Assembly (NCBI GenBank): GCA_016802295.1
Contig: JAESIW010000065.1
Span: 1,989,382 to 2,053,381, forward strand
Direction of reading: 5' to 3'
Length of the DNA: 64,000 bases
Source: Brachionus rotundiformis
Taxonomy: Eukaryota > Rotifera > Eurotatoria > Ploima > Brachionidae
Positions 36,746 to 47,332 of the stretch are shown piece after piece. Position 1 is the stretch's first letter. Every line of letters begins with the position of its first letter. The translations under genes and the position numbers were made by a program. Under the pieces are notes generated by a model. The model ran no database searches. It was given only the letters and a program-made list of their open reading frames with translations, and was not told the DNA's origin.

Positions 36746-36768
36746 CAGTGTGTTCGTTTGGCACACTG
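36746..36768 (+). other. 3' UTR stem-loop followed by a T tract
   Basis: Perfect 7-bp stem CAGTGTG (36746-36752) / CACACTG (36762-36768) with a 9-nt loop, followed at once by 11 T. It lies about 195 bp after the KMT2E-like stop and before AATAAA at 36825-36830, so it would be in the mRNA 3' UTR. Possible RNA stability or localisation element; function unknown. Confidence 0.4.
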
Positions 36769-36824
36769 TTTTTTTTTAGCCATTTTTCGCATGAGAATTT
36801 TTATCTATTAGGACTTCGGTTGTA

Positions 36825-36830
36825 AATAAA
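36825..36830 (+). terminator. polyadenylation signal of KMT2E-like gene
   Basis: AATAAA 274 bp after the stop codon, in a GC-richer stretch that ends shortly after it. Position fits the end of the mRNA, but other AATAAA-like strings occur by chance in AT-rich DNA. Confidence 0.45.
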
Positions 36831-38467
36831 GTGTCTATTATTCTTTTTTTTTGGTCTTTAAATTGTGAAACTTGAGAAGTTATGGCTTTGTTTTATGTTG
36901 GCATTTAAGATTTTTGTTATTTTTTAGATCTAAAATGATCGACTATGATTTATCTTATGCTTAATTTATATTTTTATTTTTGTTTTGTAAAGCCTATTTA
37001 AAAAATTTTAAAGATACGTTTAAACTTACTGAAATTTTACGATTTAATAAATCCATTTAAAAAAAAATATTTTTTTTTCAATTTAAGTTTCCAACAAATA
37101 AAAAACTTGCTATTTTAAATAATTTTATCTAAATTTATATTTTAAATAGGCTTAGTATATCATAAATTAATATTTTTTATATTTTTTAGAGGCATTTTAA
37201 AAAGATTAAAAAGTTACATCTAGAAATAAAATTAAATCTAAATCAACATTTTATGAAATCTGCCGTTTTCATAGATATTTTTTATATTTTATAAAAACTA
37301 GTGCTAATTTTGATATATTTTTTTTCATTAAAAAACTAGTCAAATGATTCTTGTGAATTTCTATCTTTTATTAAAAAATTAATTTTGGATTTAAATATAT
37401 CTTAAAAATAAAGAATGAGAATTTGAAAAACTCAATAAAGTAGCAGTAGTAGTCAAAAGAAATTATCTATTCTTTTATATGAATACAAACTAACTATCAG
37501 GATACTGACAATGGAAAAAAAAGAGTTATCCTTGTTTAGAGCACTAAACCGCAGTACTTAGTGCTTTTATTACTACTTATTAAATTCCATCAGTTTTAAT
37601 TAAGTTCCAATTAATCAATTAAACACCACAATAAAAAAGGACAGTTACTATGTCTAATTAAATAGTTTGATAGTTCTTTCAAGATGGCTTATTTAAAATA
37701 TATATTTTTATTTAAGCCAGAAATTTATTTTAATAACTATCAGATTATTTTCTAACAAAATAGAATTTTAAAAATTTCAGTACACTTATAAATTATCAAT
37801 TGGTGAAACCAAAAAGTTGATAATTTTAATTTATTATCTGGAATATTGAATTAAGTTGTTCAAAAAATAAACTATAAATGATATCTTTTATGTCAAAAAT
37901 TAAATTAATTTTGAACAATAACTAAAACTAAATGTGAACAATTCAATTTTGTTACTTTTTTCAAAAAAAAGTTTTTTTTTTATCAAATAGATAAATAAAA
38001 CCATTAATTTTTTTAAAAATATATTTGTTGTTAAAGATTTCTTTATTTTAAATATTGTTTTTAAATAAATTTTGTAAGTATTCTAATTATTCTAATTAAT
38101 AATGCTCAATGATTACTTTAATAACAATCATTAAAATATTTATTCAAGATTAATTTTTATTTTAACTTATAATTTATTAATCTAATTTTGCTTTAAAATT
38201 TCAATGCTATTTTAACAAAATCATTACATTATCTTATCTGATGTCAACAAAATTATCAACTAAATTTAAATGCGAAATTTTTTAATCTATCCTAATTTTA
38301 AATATTTTTTTCATTACCAAATGTTTTCTATTAAATATGGTTTGCACAGATACTGTTCTATTTAAATTAAAAGTGTAATAAAAGCATACTCTTTTTAGAT
38401 TAGATTATTGTTTGATATTCAAATTAATCATTTGATTTTTTTAGTAATAAAAATTAAATTTTTAAAC
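36831..38467. other. AT-rich intergenic spacer
   Basis: No coding sequence, RNA gene or clear repeat was recognised between the KMT2E-like gene and the small repeat-protein gene. A few short GC-containing islands occur (for example 37530-37630) without obvious structure. Confidence 0.6.
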
Positions 38468-38477
38468 TATATAAAAG
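38468..38477 (+). promoter_or_regulatory. TATA box of the repeat-protein gene
   Basis: TATATAAAAG ends 30 bp before the ATG at 38508, so the 5' UTR would be very short. The combination of a strong TATA box, compact coding region and nearby polyadenylation signals suggests a strongly inducible or highly expressed small gene. Confidence 0.55.
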
Positions 38478-38507
38478 CTTGCTATTTTTTTTTCAAAGCA
38501 TTAAAAA

Positions 38508-38735
38508 ATGAGCTTTACTCCTTACTCAACCGGTGATGGTCAATATGAACAATTAAACGATGGAGGCCGTCCAGGACCTTGCCAAGGCGGAACCCCTTAT
38601 ATGACTGGTGATGGTCAATACGAACAATTAAATGATGGAGGTCGACCAGGACCGGGTGGATTTGGAACCCCTTACATGACAGGTGATGGTCAATATGAAC
38701 AATTAAACGATTCAGGTCGACCACAACCATGGTGA
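38508..38735 (+). CDS. 75-residue tandem-repeat protein, not recognised
   Basis: I do not recognise this protein. It consists almost entirely of three copies of a 25-residue unit beginning TPY.TGDGQYEQLNDGGRPG; the third is truncated and ends in PQPW and the stop. There is one cysteine, no signal peptide, no hydrophobic segment and no lysine; the composition is rich in Gly, Asp, Gln, Pro and Tyr, suggesting a disordered or extended acidic peptide. Codon differences between repeats are mostly synonymous, which argues for real coding selection. A TATA box lies just upstream and AATAAA signals follow at 38746-38751 and 38809-38814. It converges on the NETO-like gene, whose stop is 185 bp away on the other strand. 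A cytoplasmic structural or stress peptide is one possibility, without direct evidence. Confidence 0.75.
   Translation: MSFTPYSTGDGQYEQLNDGGRPGPCQGGTPYMTGDGQYEQLNDGGRPGPGGFGTPYMTGDGQYEQLNDSGRPQPW
38517..38732 (+). repeat. 75-bp in-frame tandem repeat (3 units)
   Basis: Units at 38517-38591, 38592-38666 and 38667-38732 (last unit 66 bp). Core DNA GGTGATGGTCAATA is common to all three. The units form the whole body of the small protein gene, which evidently grew by duplication of one 25-codon module. Confidence 0.95.
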
Positions 38736-38808
38736 CAGCCTTATATAATAAAACTTTTATAGTTGAAGCATTAATTTTTAGTTTTAATATTTTATTTTTG
38801 ATAAATTC

Positions 38809-38814
38809 AATAAA
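38809..38814 (+). terminator. polyadenylation signal of repeat-protein gene
   Basis: AATAAA 74 bp after the stop codon; an earlier copy lies at 38746-38751. The transcript probably ends close to, or overlaps, the 3' end of the convergent NETO-like gene. Confidence 0.45.
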
Positions 38815-38919
38815 ATACATGTTAAAAAATATTCTCATCAGCTTCTTTTGTTTGTTGATATTCGTTTATTATTTTGAATTCCTTGGTAGAAAATATTCTT
38901 AAAAAAACTAAATAAAATT

Positions 38920-41020
38920 TTAAGAAAACGATACTTTTTTTAATTTTTGGCTTGCATAAATACTTCGTTTACATGATAAAGTAATAGCGGATAGAATGAT
39001 AATGGAAAGAACAAATCCTAAAATACTAATAATAACCCGATGTAAAACTTCAGTTTTTTCCTCTTCAGACCATACTAAAATTTATTTGATAAAAATATGT
39101 ATTAATTTAATTAAATATTAACTTGGTTTGGGTTTTGATGTTGCCATCAATAGTTGCTTGCAGTTACTTTCGTCCTCAGAAAATATGCAACTCCTTTTAC
39201 CATCACAAACATATTTTCGGCTAATGCACGATTCATCTGTACATTGAAAAGTTCCATTAAAACCACATGCTCCTTTAAAGTTAATTTTATAGAATACTAA
39301 AACAAGGAAAAGGAATTTACCAGTTGTAAATGGATTGAAGACAATTTTGAATTTAAAAATGTCCATATCACTGCGCTTTACAAAATTAAATCTCATGAAA
39401 ACTTTGTTGGTCGAAGACTTGTGGAAAAGATTTTTTTGACCTGTGCACAAATTTAATTTTAAATTTTCATATGAAGTACTCTGATCATATAATTGGAAAA
39501 AATTTTCCGAACAATTATCATTTAAATTTTGATTATTTACACTAACTAAATTTTTACTGGACACAATTATCATTTCTTCAATACCAATAAATAACTAAGT
39601 TAATTTTATTTTTTTAAAAACAAATAAAAGTTAATTTTATTAGAAAGATTACTTTTTTTTCACTACTACTTTCTAAAACAACAGTACAGTCTAAAATCGG
39701 ATTAAAATACACATAATTATACATTCTTAGTAAATATTTTTGAAATTGCTGATAATTTTTATGAAAATAATTCTCTATATCATAGTTAGTCAGAACATCT
39801 GTAGAATTTTCATCAACCATTATTTTATAATCACATTCTTAATTATTATGGTAGATTTTATTTTTAATCTCTTAAAAATTCATTTTAATTACTTAAAAAT
39901 TCATGTGACAATTTAACATAGGTCAAGTAGTCAAGTTCTTTTTTTTTCTCACTTTTTTTTAAATTGTAAAATATTCGGAATCCTTTATCTTGTATTGACT
40001 CGTCTGAATTAAATTTGATCCAAAGATTTCGACCAGTTGAGTTAATTGGAAATTTTGGTAAATTTTGATCGCAGTATCGGCCTATAAACGGGGAAAATCC
40101 ATATTTTCCATCGCGAATTTCAACATAATCATAAGCGCAGTCCATCGATGGTTCAATGTCAAAGCTTTCTACTTTTGTCAAAGAGACTATATGATTTTTA
40201 GGAGCTGGACAATTAATTTATAAAAATACAAATTTATTTGGTATTTTTTTCAATCACTTACCATGAATCAAATAATAACAAGCTAAATTTTTTGGATAAT
40301 TTCTGGGATAGTTTGGACTCTGAATTAGGCCATGGACTGAAGGGTTCTTTTCATACTCTGTATTTTCATCGAGATTTAAATTTTCAAGTGGTTTGCATTT
40401 GATTGCATGAAAATAATTATAATCAGCCTTTACTTTAAAAAATTTTTTTATTCCTCATTTTATAAATGCTTTTGATATTTAAGTTTATTGTACTTATTTT
40501 AATACTACAAATAGTCTATTTTTTATTACTCCTAGAGAATATCAAAATTTTAATAATAACAAAAAAATTGTTCAAGTTATAAAACAAATCAGTATTTATT
40601 TCTATATCATAGATAAATAATAGATAATAGTAAAATGTCAAATTAGAATTCAATTCTTATTTCTTAAGAAAAATTTTATCCTATAAGATATTTGATAAAA
40701 AAATTGAAGAATATCAATTAAATAAGATGGTAACTATTTTTTGTGTAAATAATATAACAATTAGCTAATTTTTTTATAAATGATTAAACAAAGTTTTAAA
40801 TCTTTTAATAAAATATTAACTTAATGGAATAAAGAACTTAATGAAATTGCTTAAATATAACTTTCAATTATTCTTTTTTAATAAAAAGCTTATTAAACCT
40901 GGATTATCTTTTTAAAATTTTTTTGTTGGACTTGTTTTAAAATTTACCTTTTATCAAATTGTGGAGAGTACCGAACAAACAAATTAAAATATACATTTTC
41001 AGATTAAAAAAACTTGCCAT
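38920..41020 (-). CDS. NETO-like CUB-CUB-LDLa single-pass membrane protein
   Basis: Seven exons: 41020-40948, 40432-40262, 40204-39953, 39837-39653, 39594-39321, 39272-39123 and 39074-38920; all phases agree, giving 419 residues. Exon 1 encodes a signal peptide (hydrophobic core MYILICLFGTLH). CUB1 follows, with GLIQSPNYPRNYP and the CUB signature YDYVEIRDGKYG, then CUB2 (starting CDY, with CTG near its end), then an LDL-receptor class A module (CDGKRSCIFSEDESNC, six cysteines with the acidic calcium loop). The last exon encodes a transmembrane helix (about 22 residues, VIISILGFVLSIIILSAITL) and a short basic tail. The CUB-CUB-LDLa-TM order is that of NETO1/2 and related receptor auxiliary proteins, which modulate ionotropic glutamate receptors. 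The tail is far shorter than in vertebrate NETO. Another CUB/LDLa receptor is the main alternative. Confidence 0.75.
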
Positions 41021-41451
41021 TGAAGTAAATTAATTAAAACTGAGCATTCTAGTCAATGCAAAAACATGATTAACTTTCTTCAAATATAAAAGAATTTATT
41101 AAAAGAAAACATTATTTTAAGACGAATTTTATAAGGTAAAACAAACAAAAGGAAAAGCATAAAGTTTTTCTTTAAATTAATTTATTCTTAACATGAGAGT
41201 AAATTGTTGTAATATTTTCTCATAAGTGTTGTATAACACATTTTGATAAAACTATTATTTTTCATCTTAAGCCATAAATAATTGGCTTTGTTAGCTTTAT
41301 CCAACGAACAAGTGAGATATTTATTTTAAAAGTTTTCTTAAAACTATGAATTAACTGTAAAAACAAAACCCATTATACATGCTTAATTAAAATATTTATT
41401 TATTTCTATCTTTGTAAATCTCATCAAGTTAATTACAAATATGCGCTAAAA
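41021..41451. other. spacer between NETO-like gene start and OPLAH gene end
   Basis: 430 bp of AT-rich DNA. It should hold the NETO-like promoter and the 3' UTR of 5-oxoprolinase, both read leftwards. No coding frame is seen. Confidence 0.55.
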
Positions 41452-44400
41452 CTAAACAGATTGCTGATTGAATGAATATTGATGTAAGCTGCCAGATTGA
41501 AGAGCCAAAGTTCTGAAAGATTCAGTCGAAATGCTGGTTTCCGGCTCATTTTGTGTGCCAAACCCACCACCTCCAGGTGTTTCCAGTCTGAACAAATCCT
41601 AAATTTAGAATAAATAAGAAAAAGTTATATCAATTGATTCATTCTTACTCCTGAATCAACTTCAATCTCCGATTTAGAACCCAAATTTATGTGTTTGCCA
41701 TTTTTTCTGACCAAAGTATTTCGGCCTTTAGCACCTGGGTGGCCACCTGCCATTCCATAAGGTTGAAATACACGTCTCTCAGTCAAAACACACAACTTTA
41801 ACTTTTCTCTAAAAACATACTCACGAATTAAACCATCTCCACCATTATATTTACCTTGACCACCTGAATTTTCTCTAAGGCAAAATTTTTTCAATCTAAT
41901 CGGATATCTATTTTCGAGTATTTCCACATCTTAAATAAATTCTGATTAGAATTAGTGTTGTTCAAGCTAAAAATTAAGATGCCTGTTATTCGAGTATTTG
42001 TCATATGGGTATGGATACCGTGTCTTCCATGCCAACCCGGACCTGCTCCTGCACCACCACCAACTGTTTCATAATATCCACCACGATCATTACCAAATGT
42101 TATGTTATTCATACATCCCTTAGAATTTTAAGGAATTTTAAATTTTACTTAATTTGTATATTTTCAAATACTTGAGAAGCCGCACAAATTTTGAAAACTT
42201 TCAAAATAAGATCTACTATTCTTTGGCTAGTAGTCACATTTCCGCCAACAACAGCTGCATCGTCGGATGGAGACAATAAACATCCGTCAGGTATTTTCAC
42301 TGTTATAGGTTCGAGGCAGCCCTTTTATCTGTTTATTAAAAAATCTCTATTAATAAATAAAAATTACCTGATTCAATGGTATATCATAATTAAGCATGCA
42401 TCTTATGCAATAAATAATGGCTGATAGGCTAATCGCTTTTGGTGCATTTAAATTTCCATTCACCTGAAAACTTGTACCAGTGAAATCAAATAATGTCGAA
42501 CCCTTTTAAAAAATGGAAATTGTTTCAGAATTTTTTAAAATAATAAAAGATTTTTTGATTTTTAAAGAGTTTTTATATTATCTAATTTATATGTTTTCTG
42601 GTGTCAATATTTGTAAATGTTTTTCTAGTAAATAAGTTTTTAAAAAGGTCCATAAAATATGGGAGAGATTAGAAATAGCTTCTTATGACTGAACGACTAG
42701 GCCATTTGTTTATCGAAGTCATAAAAATGTATTATATTTTATTGATATATTTATTGTCCAATAACATCCAATTATTTTACGTTTTTAATGTAATATATCT
42801 TAGTGGCTAAATGGTAAAAAAAATTGGTTACTATTCATATCTATTTAAAATATTAAGAATCTAAATCTCCTCTAGAAAAAGATTTGATCATGATATGGTA
42901 AGATCTTAGATCTTTGGTTCAATTAAAATACAACGTCTTCAAGAACCAAGACAAAAAAGAGAAATATTAAAAATAAGATCTTAGTTATAAACTGATTTAA
43001 TTATGTGGTATTTGAGGAAATAATCAAAAAAGTTAGTCTTATAAGTACCATTAAATTTAATTGATATTAAAAAGTTAAAAAGTTGAAACAACTATCAATT
43101 TAAATTAAAATAAAGTGGGATTTTACCAAGAGCTGGAATGCTCAGAAGATTTTTTTACTTTATAACTCTCATAATTTTTAATTTAATTCTAATTTTTTAA
43201 TGTTCCAAATGATTCAATTTTGAAATATAAATAATTAAAAAATATATTACGTTTCTCCTATCAATTTCAATTAATAAATCAATATTTGACCCATCATCCA
43301 TATACTCTTGAGCTTTGCAGTAACTAAAATCACCTTTTTCAAAATCAGATTTACGGCTCAAACTTTTCATCAGTGACCGGACACTTGTTTCCGCAGTATG
43401 CTTTTAATGAACAACTTAAAATGTTTTACCATAAATTTTCCAATCAATACCTGAATATATCCCATATAGCTTAATACAATTGTTAAACCATATTCATCTA
43501 TTAACTGCGTGATTAAATCAATACCCTGTTTGAAAGAATAAAATCAAAAATTTAATTACTAAAAAAAATTAAGTACTCTCTTATTAGCAGCGATTTGAGC
43601 TTTTAGATCTGATAAATTGTCAGATAAGTTTCTAGACCCAGAACAGTTAGGAAACTGAGCTGGAGCATTAAAACCTTCGACAATCTCTTTTTCATTAAGA
43701 ACATTATTTTGAACAATTTTGAGAGATTTGAATGCTGCTCCTTCTTGCCACAATTTAGTTGATGTTGGCGGCATTGAACCCGGAGTCAGACCACCAATGT
43801 CTGCATGGTGTCCTCTGTTTGCGACAAAAAAAACTGGTTTATCCGAATTCGCATAGAAAACGGGAGTTATCACAGTCAGATCAGGTAGATGACTTCCTCC
43901 ACATGCCGGATGATTTGATAAAATAACATCTCCATTTTGTATAGGATTTTCTTTGGAAAATTCAATCTGATATTTAACCGCTTCTTGCATGGCGCCTAAA
44001 TGGACCGGGATATGAGGAGCATTGGCAACAAGACCACCATTAGAATCGAACATGGCGCAACTAAAATCCAGTCTCTCTTTAATATTTGTTGAAACTGAAG
44101 TACGCTGTAAAATTCGACCCATTTGTTCAGCTATACTCATAAATCTATGTGAAAATATTGATAACTGAGTAATATCTAGCTGAGTTGAAATTGGCTGATG
44201 TTGACTTGGAATATCCAATAAAACTTCAATTACTATATCACCTTGGTCATTTAAATATGCCAAACAGTCTGGTTCTATCAAAATTGTACTATTTTTGTCA
44301 ATTATAATTGCTGGGCCATAAATTTTATCCTCTATTAGCACATCATTGATTTGGTAAAGATTTGTCTTAACAAATCCGTGTCTATCAAAAAATACTTCTT

Positions 44401-47115
44401 TGGTATCTATTGGGTTTAGTTTTCCCTCTTTTCTACAGCTGATACGAACCAAATTTTGATTTTTTAATGTGGTTTTTCCAATACCTCTAACACGAATATC
44501 ATCTATATAAATATCTCGATTTAGCACAAAGCCATATTCTGTTTTATAGCGCTGTAAAAAACTGGTCAAAAAATCAGTATGCTTCAAATCAATTGGAGAT
44601 GATCTATAAACATGTGGTGAACACATTATTCCAGTATCAGTGCCATGGTATCTTAAATTTAGATAATACTCGATTTCAATTGAGTCAGGTGTAAAATTTT
44701 CTTTTTCAATTAAATCTTTGGTACATTCAGCTTGTAGGTGTTGTATTTGATCGATGACAAAGTTGTTCATATTCAATTCGTTAAGGTAAATATTGAAAGG
44801 CTCTTGTTTTTCTACTACCACATCTGCCAATGATAGACCATACGCTGATAATATTCCAGAGAATCTATTTACCAAAATTTTTTTGATTCCTAATGATCGG
44901 GCTATAGCACACGCGTGTTGACCACCTGCACCTCCAAAACATGCTAATAAATGTTTTCTGGTGTCAAAACCTTTGCCTTCGGTAAGATTTCTAATCGGTC
45001 TACACATAGCTTCATTGGCTACTTTGATAAATCCCAAAGCCACTTCTTCTACACTCATTTCTTCCAATTCTTTCATTTTTTGATAGTCATTTATTTCTTT
45101 AGTCAATTGTTCAAAAAGCTTTCGTGAGCCTTGATAATCTAAAGGTTCGTTTTGACTTTGGCCAAAAATTTTTGGAAAATAATCTGGCATAAGTCGACCC
45201 AGAATCAAATTTGCATCTGTTATGGTCAATGGTCCATTATTTTTGTAGCATGCTGGACCTGGATTCGAGCCGGCTGACTCTGGTCCGACAACAAACATCC
45301 CAGCTCGAAAAAAAAGCATTGAACCACCTCCAGCAGCGATTGTGTTTATGTCCAATTGTGGGGCCTGTATTATGTACCCAGCGGTTAGAGTTTCAAATAC
45401 ATGCTCATATTGGCCATCAAATCGTGAAACATCAGTTGATGTTCCACCCATGTCAAAACCTATTACTGCTTGCTGGTCTTTTTTGCTAAAAGATGTTAAC
45501 GCATATCCCACAACTCCACCAGCAGGTCCACTCAAAATTGCTTTAATTCAAATTTTATTCAATTGAAAGATTGAATTTTTTTTAATTTTTAAACCTCTTG
45601 ATCCTCGAAAACTAAAAAAAAATTGAGTTAAAATTTTTATTTTAGTCTCCTCTAATTACTAAAATAATCAGATAAAAAATTAAGATTTTTCTAAAATTTG
45701 TTTAATTGTGTTTTTTTTTTGTAATATTAAATTAAAAATCTTTGTTTTAAAAAATTCTTATAAACCGATTAAATTTTAGCCATTGGTAAAAGAGTAAGAA
45801 AATCAATGAATAAATTGATCTTTTATTTCTAAAAAAATTGTCGATTTGTCCAATTTTTGAAGATAGAATGTCTAATATTTATTTTCTTATAACTTAAAAT
45901 CAATCAATTATTAAGAGAAAATAAACATTTTAAATTATTTAAATTTTTCGTAATAACTAGAGGAAATTCATATAATATAGTTTTACTTGTTAATTGAAGT
46001 AAGACCTCCATCAGACTGCATAAACAGAACTTTTACTTCTGAACTAAATGATGAAGTAAAGCTTTCAAGATATTTGTTAATACATGGAGTCAAATAAGCA
46101 TCAATAGTAGCTAAAAATTTAAAAGATAAAATTTTTTTTGATAATTAATCTAAACTTGTTAGTCCTCTAGGAACAGCTCTTATCATTGAACTAATTTTGT
46201 GCGAAAGAGCAATATGATTAAAGCCAAGCTTTTGAGCTAGTTTTTCTATCAATATCTCATGATCATGGTATCTAATTGAAAATCACAATCATAAGAATAA
46301 TTTTACCAAAATTTTACATGTATGAATGGATCAGAAGTACAGCAATATTAGAAATATTTTTGTTGGATTTTATTTCAATCAAATCTTTTTCCAATTTATC
46401 CAAATCTGGTGTTTTTAAAACTTGTATCTAAAAGAAAGAGGCTTTTTGTTGAACAAATTTTGGTAAAAATCATTTTTATTACTTTTTTCCCATTTGGAAG
46501 TGTTTTAATGAGTTCTTGCTCTTGAGCTGAATCATTTTCATTATAAGGAATAATCCTTTCATCGACTTCAATCACATGTTCGTACAAAATTTTTGGCATT
46601 TGAATAGACTTAAATAATAATTGAGTATTATAAACAGAAATTAATAAAGCCTAGACATTTACAAGATCAAAAAGATTTGGCCGTGATTGATTTCCAATGA
46701 AAAGTAGGTCCTTGAATCCTTTAGTGATAACAAGACAAAATCTGTCGCCTTTTCCCTCGAGGAGGGCGTTGGTTGCTACTGTAGTGCCCATTCTTATCCA
46801 CTCTATATTTTCAGGATCTATCAATCCTTCGACCAAAGGGGTATCTGTTTCCTAAAAAAGCGAGTATTTATCTTATACTGAGTTTAAATTTTAAGTACCT
46901 GGGAAATTATTTTTTTGATAGCATAAGTTGGCGCATCAGAATAATTGGAAGGATTTTCGGATAAGAATTTTTCGGTGATAATTTTACCATCGGGAGTAAT
47001 GCAAAAAACATCTGTAAAAGTACCACCTTTATTTTGACTAATATTAATAAGGACCGATTATGTAAAGCTAAAGTTAACCTCGATCAATGGAAAATTTGAA
47101 TTTTTTTTGGCTCAT
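41452..47115 (-). CDS. OPLAH: 5-oxoprolinase (ATP-hydrolysing)
   Basis: Cytosolic enzyme of the gamma-glutamyl cycle; converts 5-oxoproline to glutamate with ATP hydrolysis. Sixteen exons, all phases consistent: 47115-47079, 47026-46899, 46851-46657, 46608-46483, 46427-46318, 46271-46156, 46110-45987, 45611-45595 (17 nt), 45540-43577, 43525-43451, 43400-43251, 42502-42368, 42321-42172, 42118-41983, 41929-41649 and 41598-41452. The product is 1,296 residues, close to the human enzyme (1,288). Landmarks: FSIDRGGTFTDVF at the N-terminus, IRMGTTVATNALLEGKGDR, VIGFDMGGTSTDVSRFDG (hydantoinase A-type ATPase fold), SIFSHRFMSIAEQMGRILQR, SNHPACGGSHLPDLTVITPV, RGHHADIGG (hydantoinase B-type half), GPGWHGRHGIHTHMTNTRIT and ETPGGGGFG near the end. 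Intron 42503-43250 (748 bp) is the longest; most are 45-57 bp. The intron 41930-41982 begins with GC rather than GT. Confidence 0.97.
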
Positions 47116-47332
47116 TATTAAAAAATTAAAATTTTTAATATGAAAATTTTTTATTTATTTCTATATTCAAATGCAAGATAAAGTTTAATTTTTAATTTAC
47201 TTTAATCTAACTATTACGTTGATATTTAAATATTTGATAACTATTTTTAGATAAAATTTAGAATATTTACACTTTATTTTTAATATTCAAGATAAAAATC
47301 AAAAATTTTCAAAGAAGAAAAGAAGAGGTTTA

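Noticed and set aside
38515..38838. 107-residue antisense frame over the repeat-protein gene
   Set aside because: It is a mirror of the 75-bp repeat. The TATA box, ATG context and polyadenylation signals all support the plus strand.
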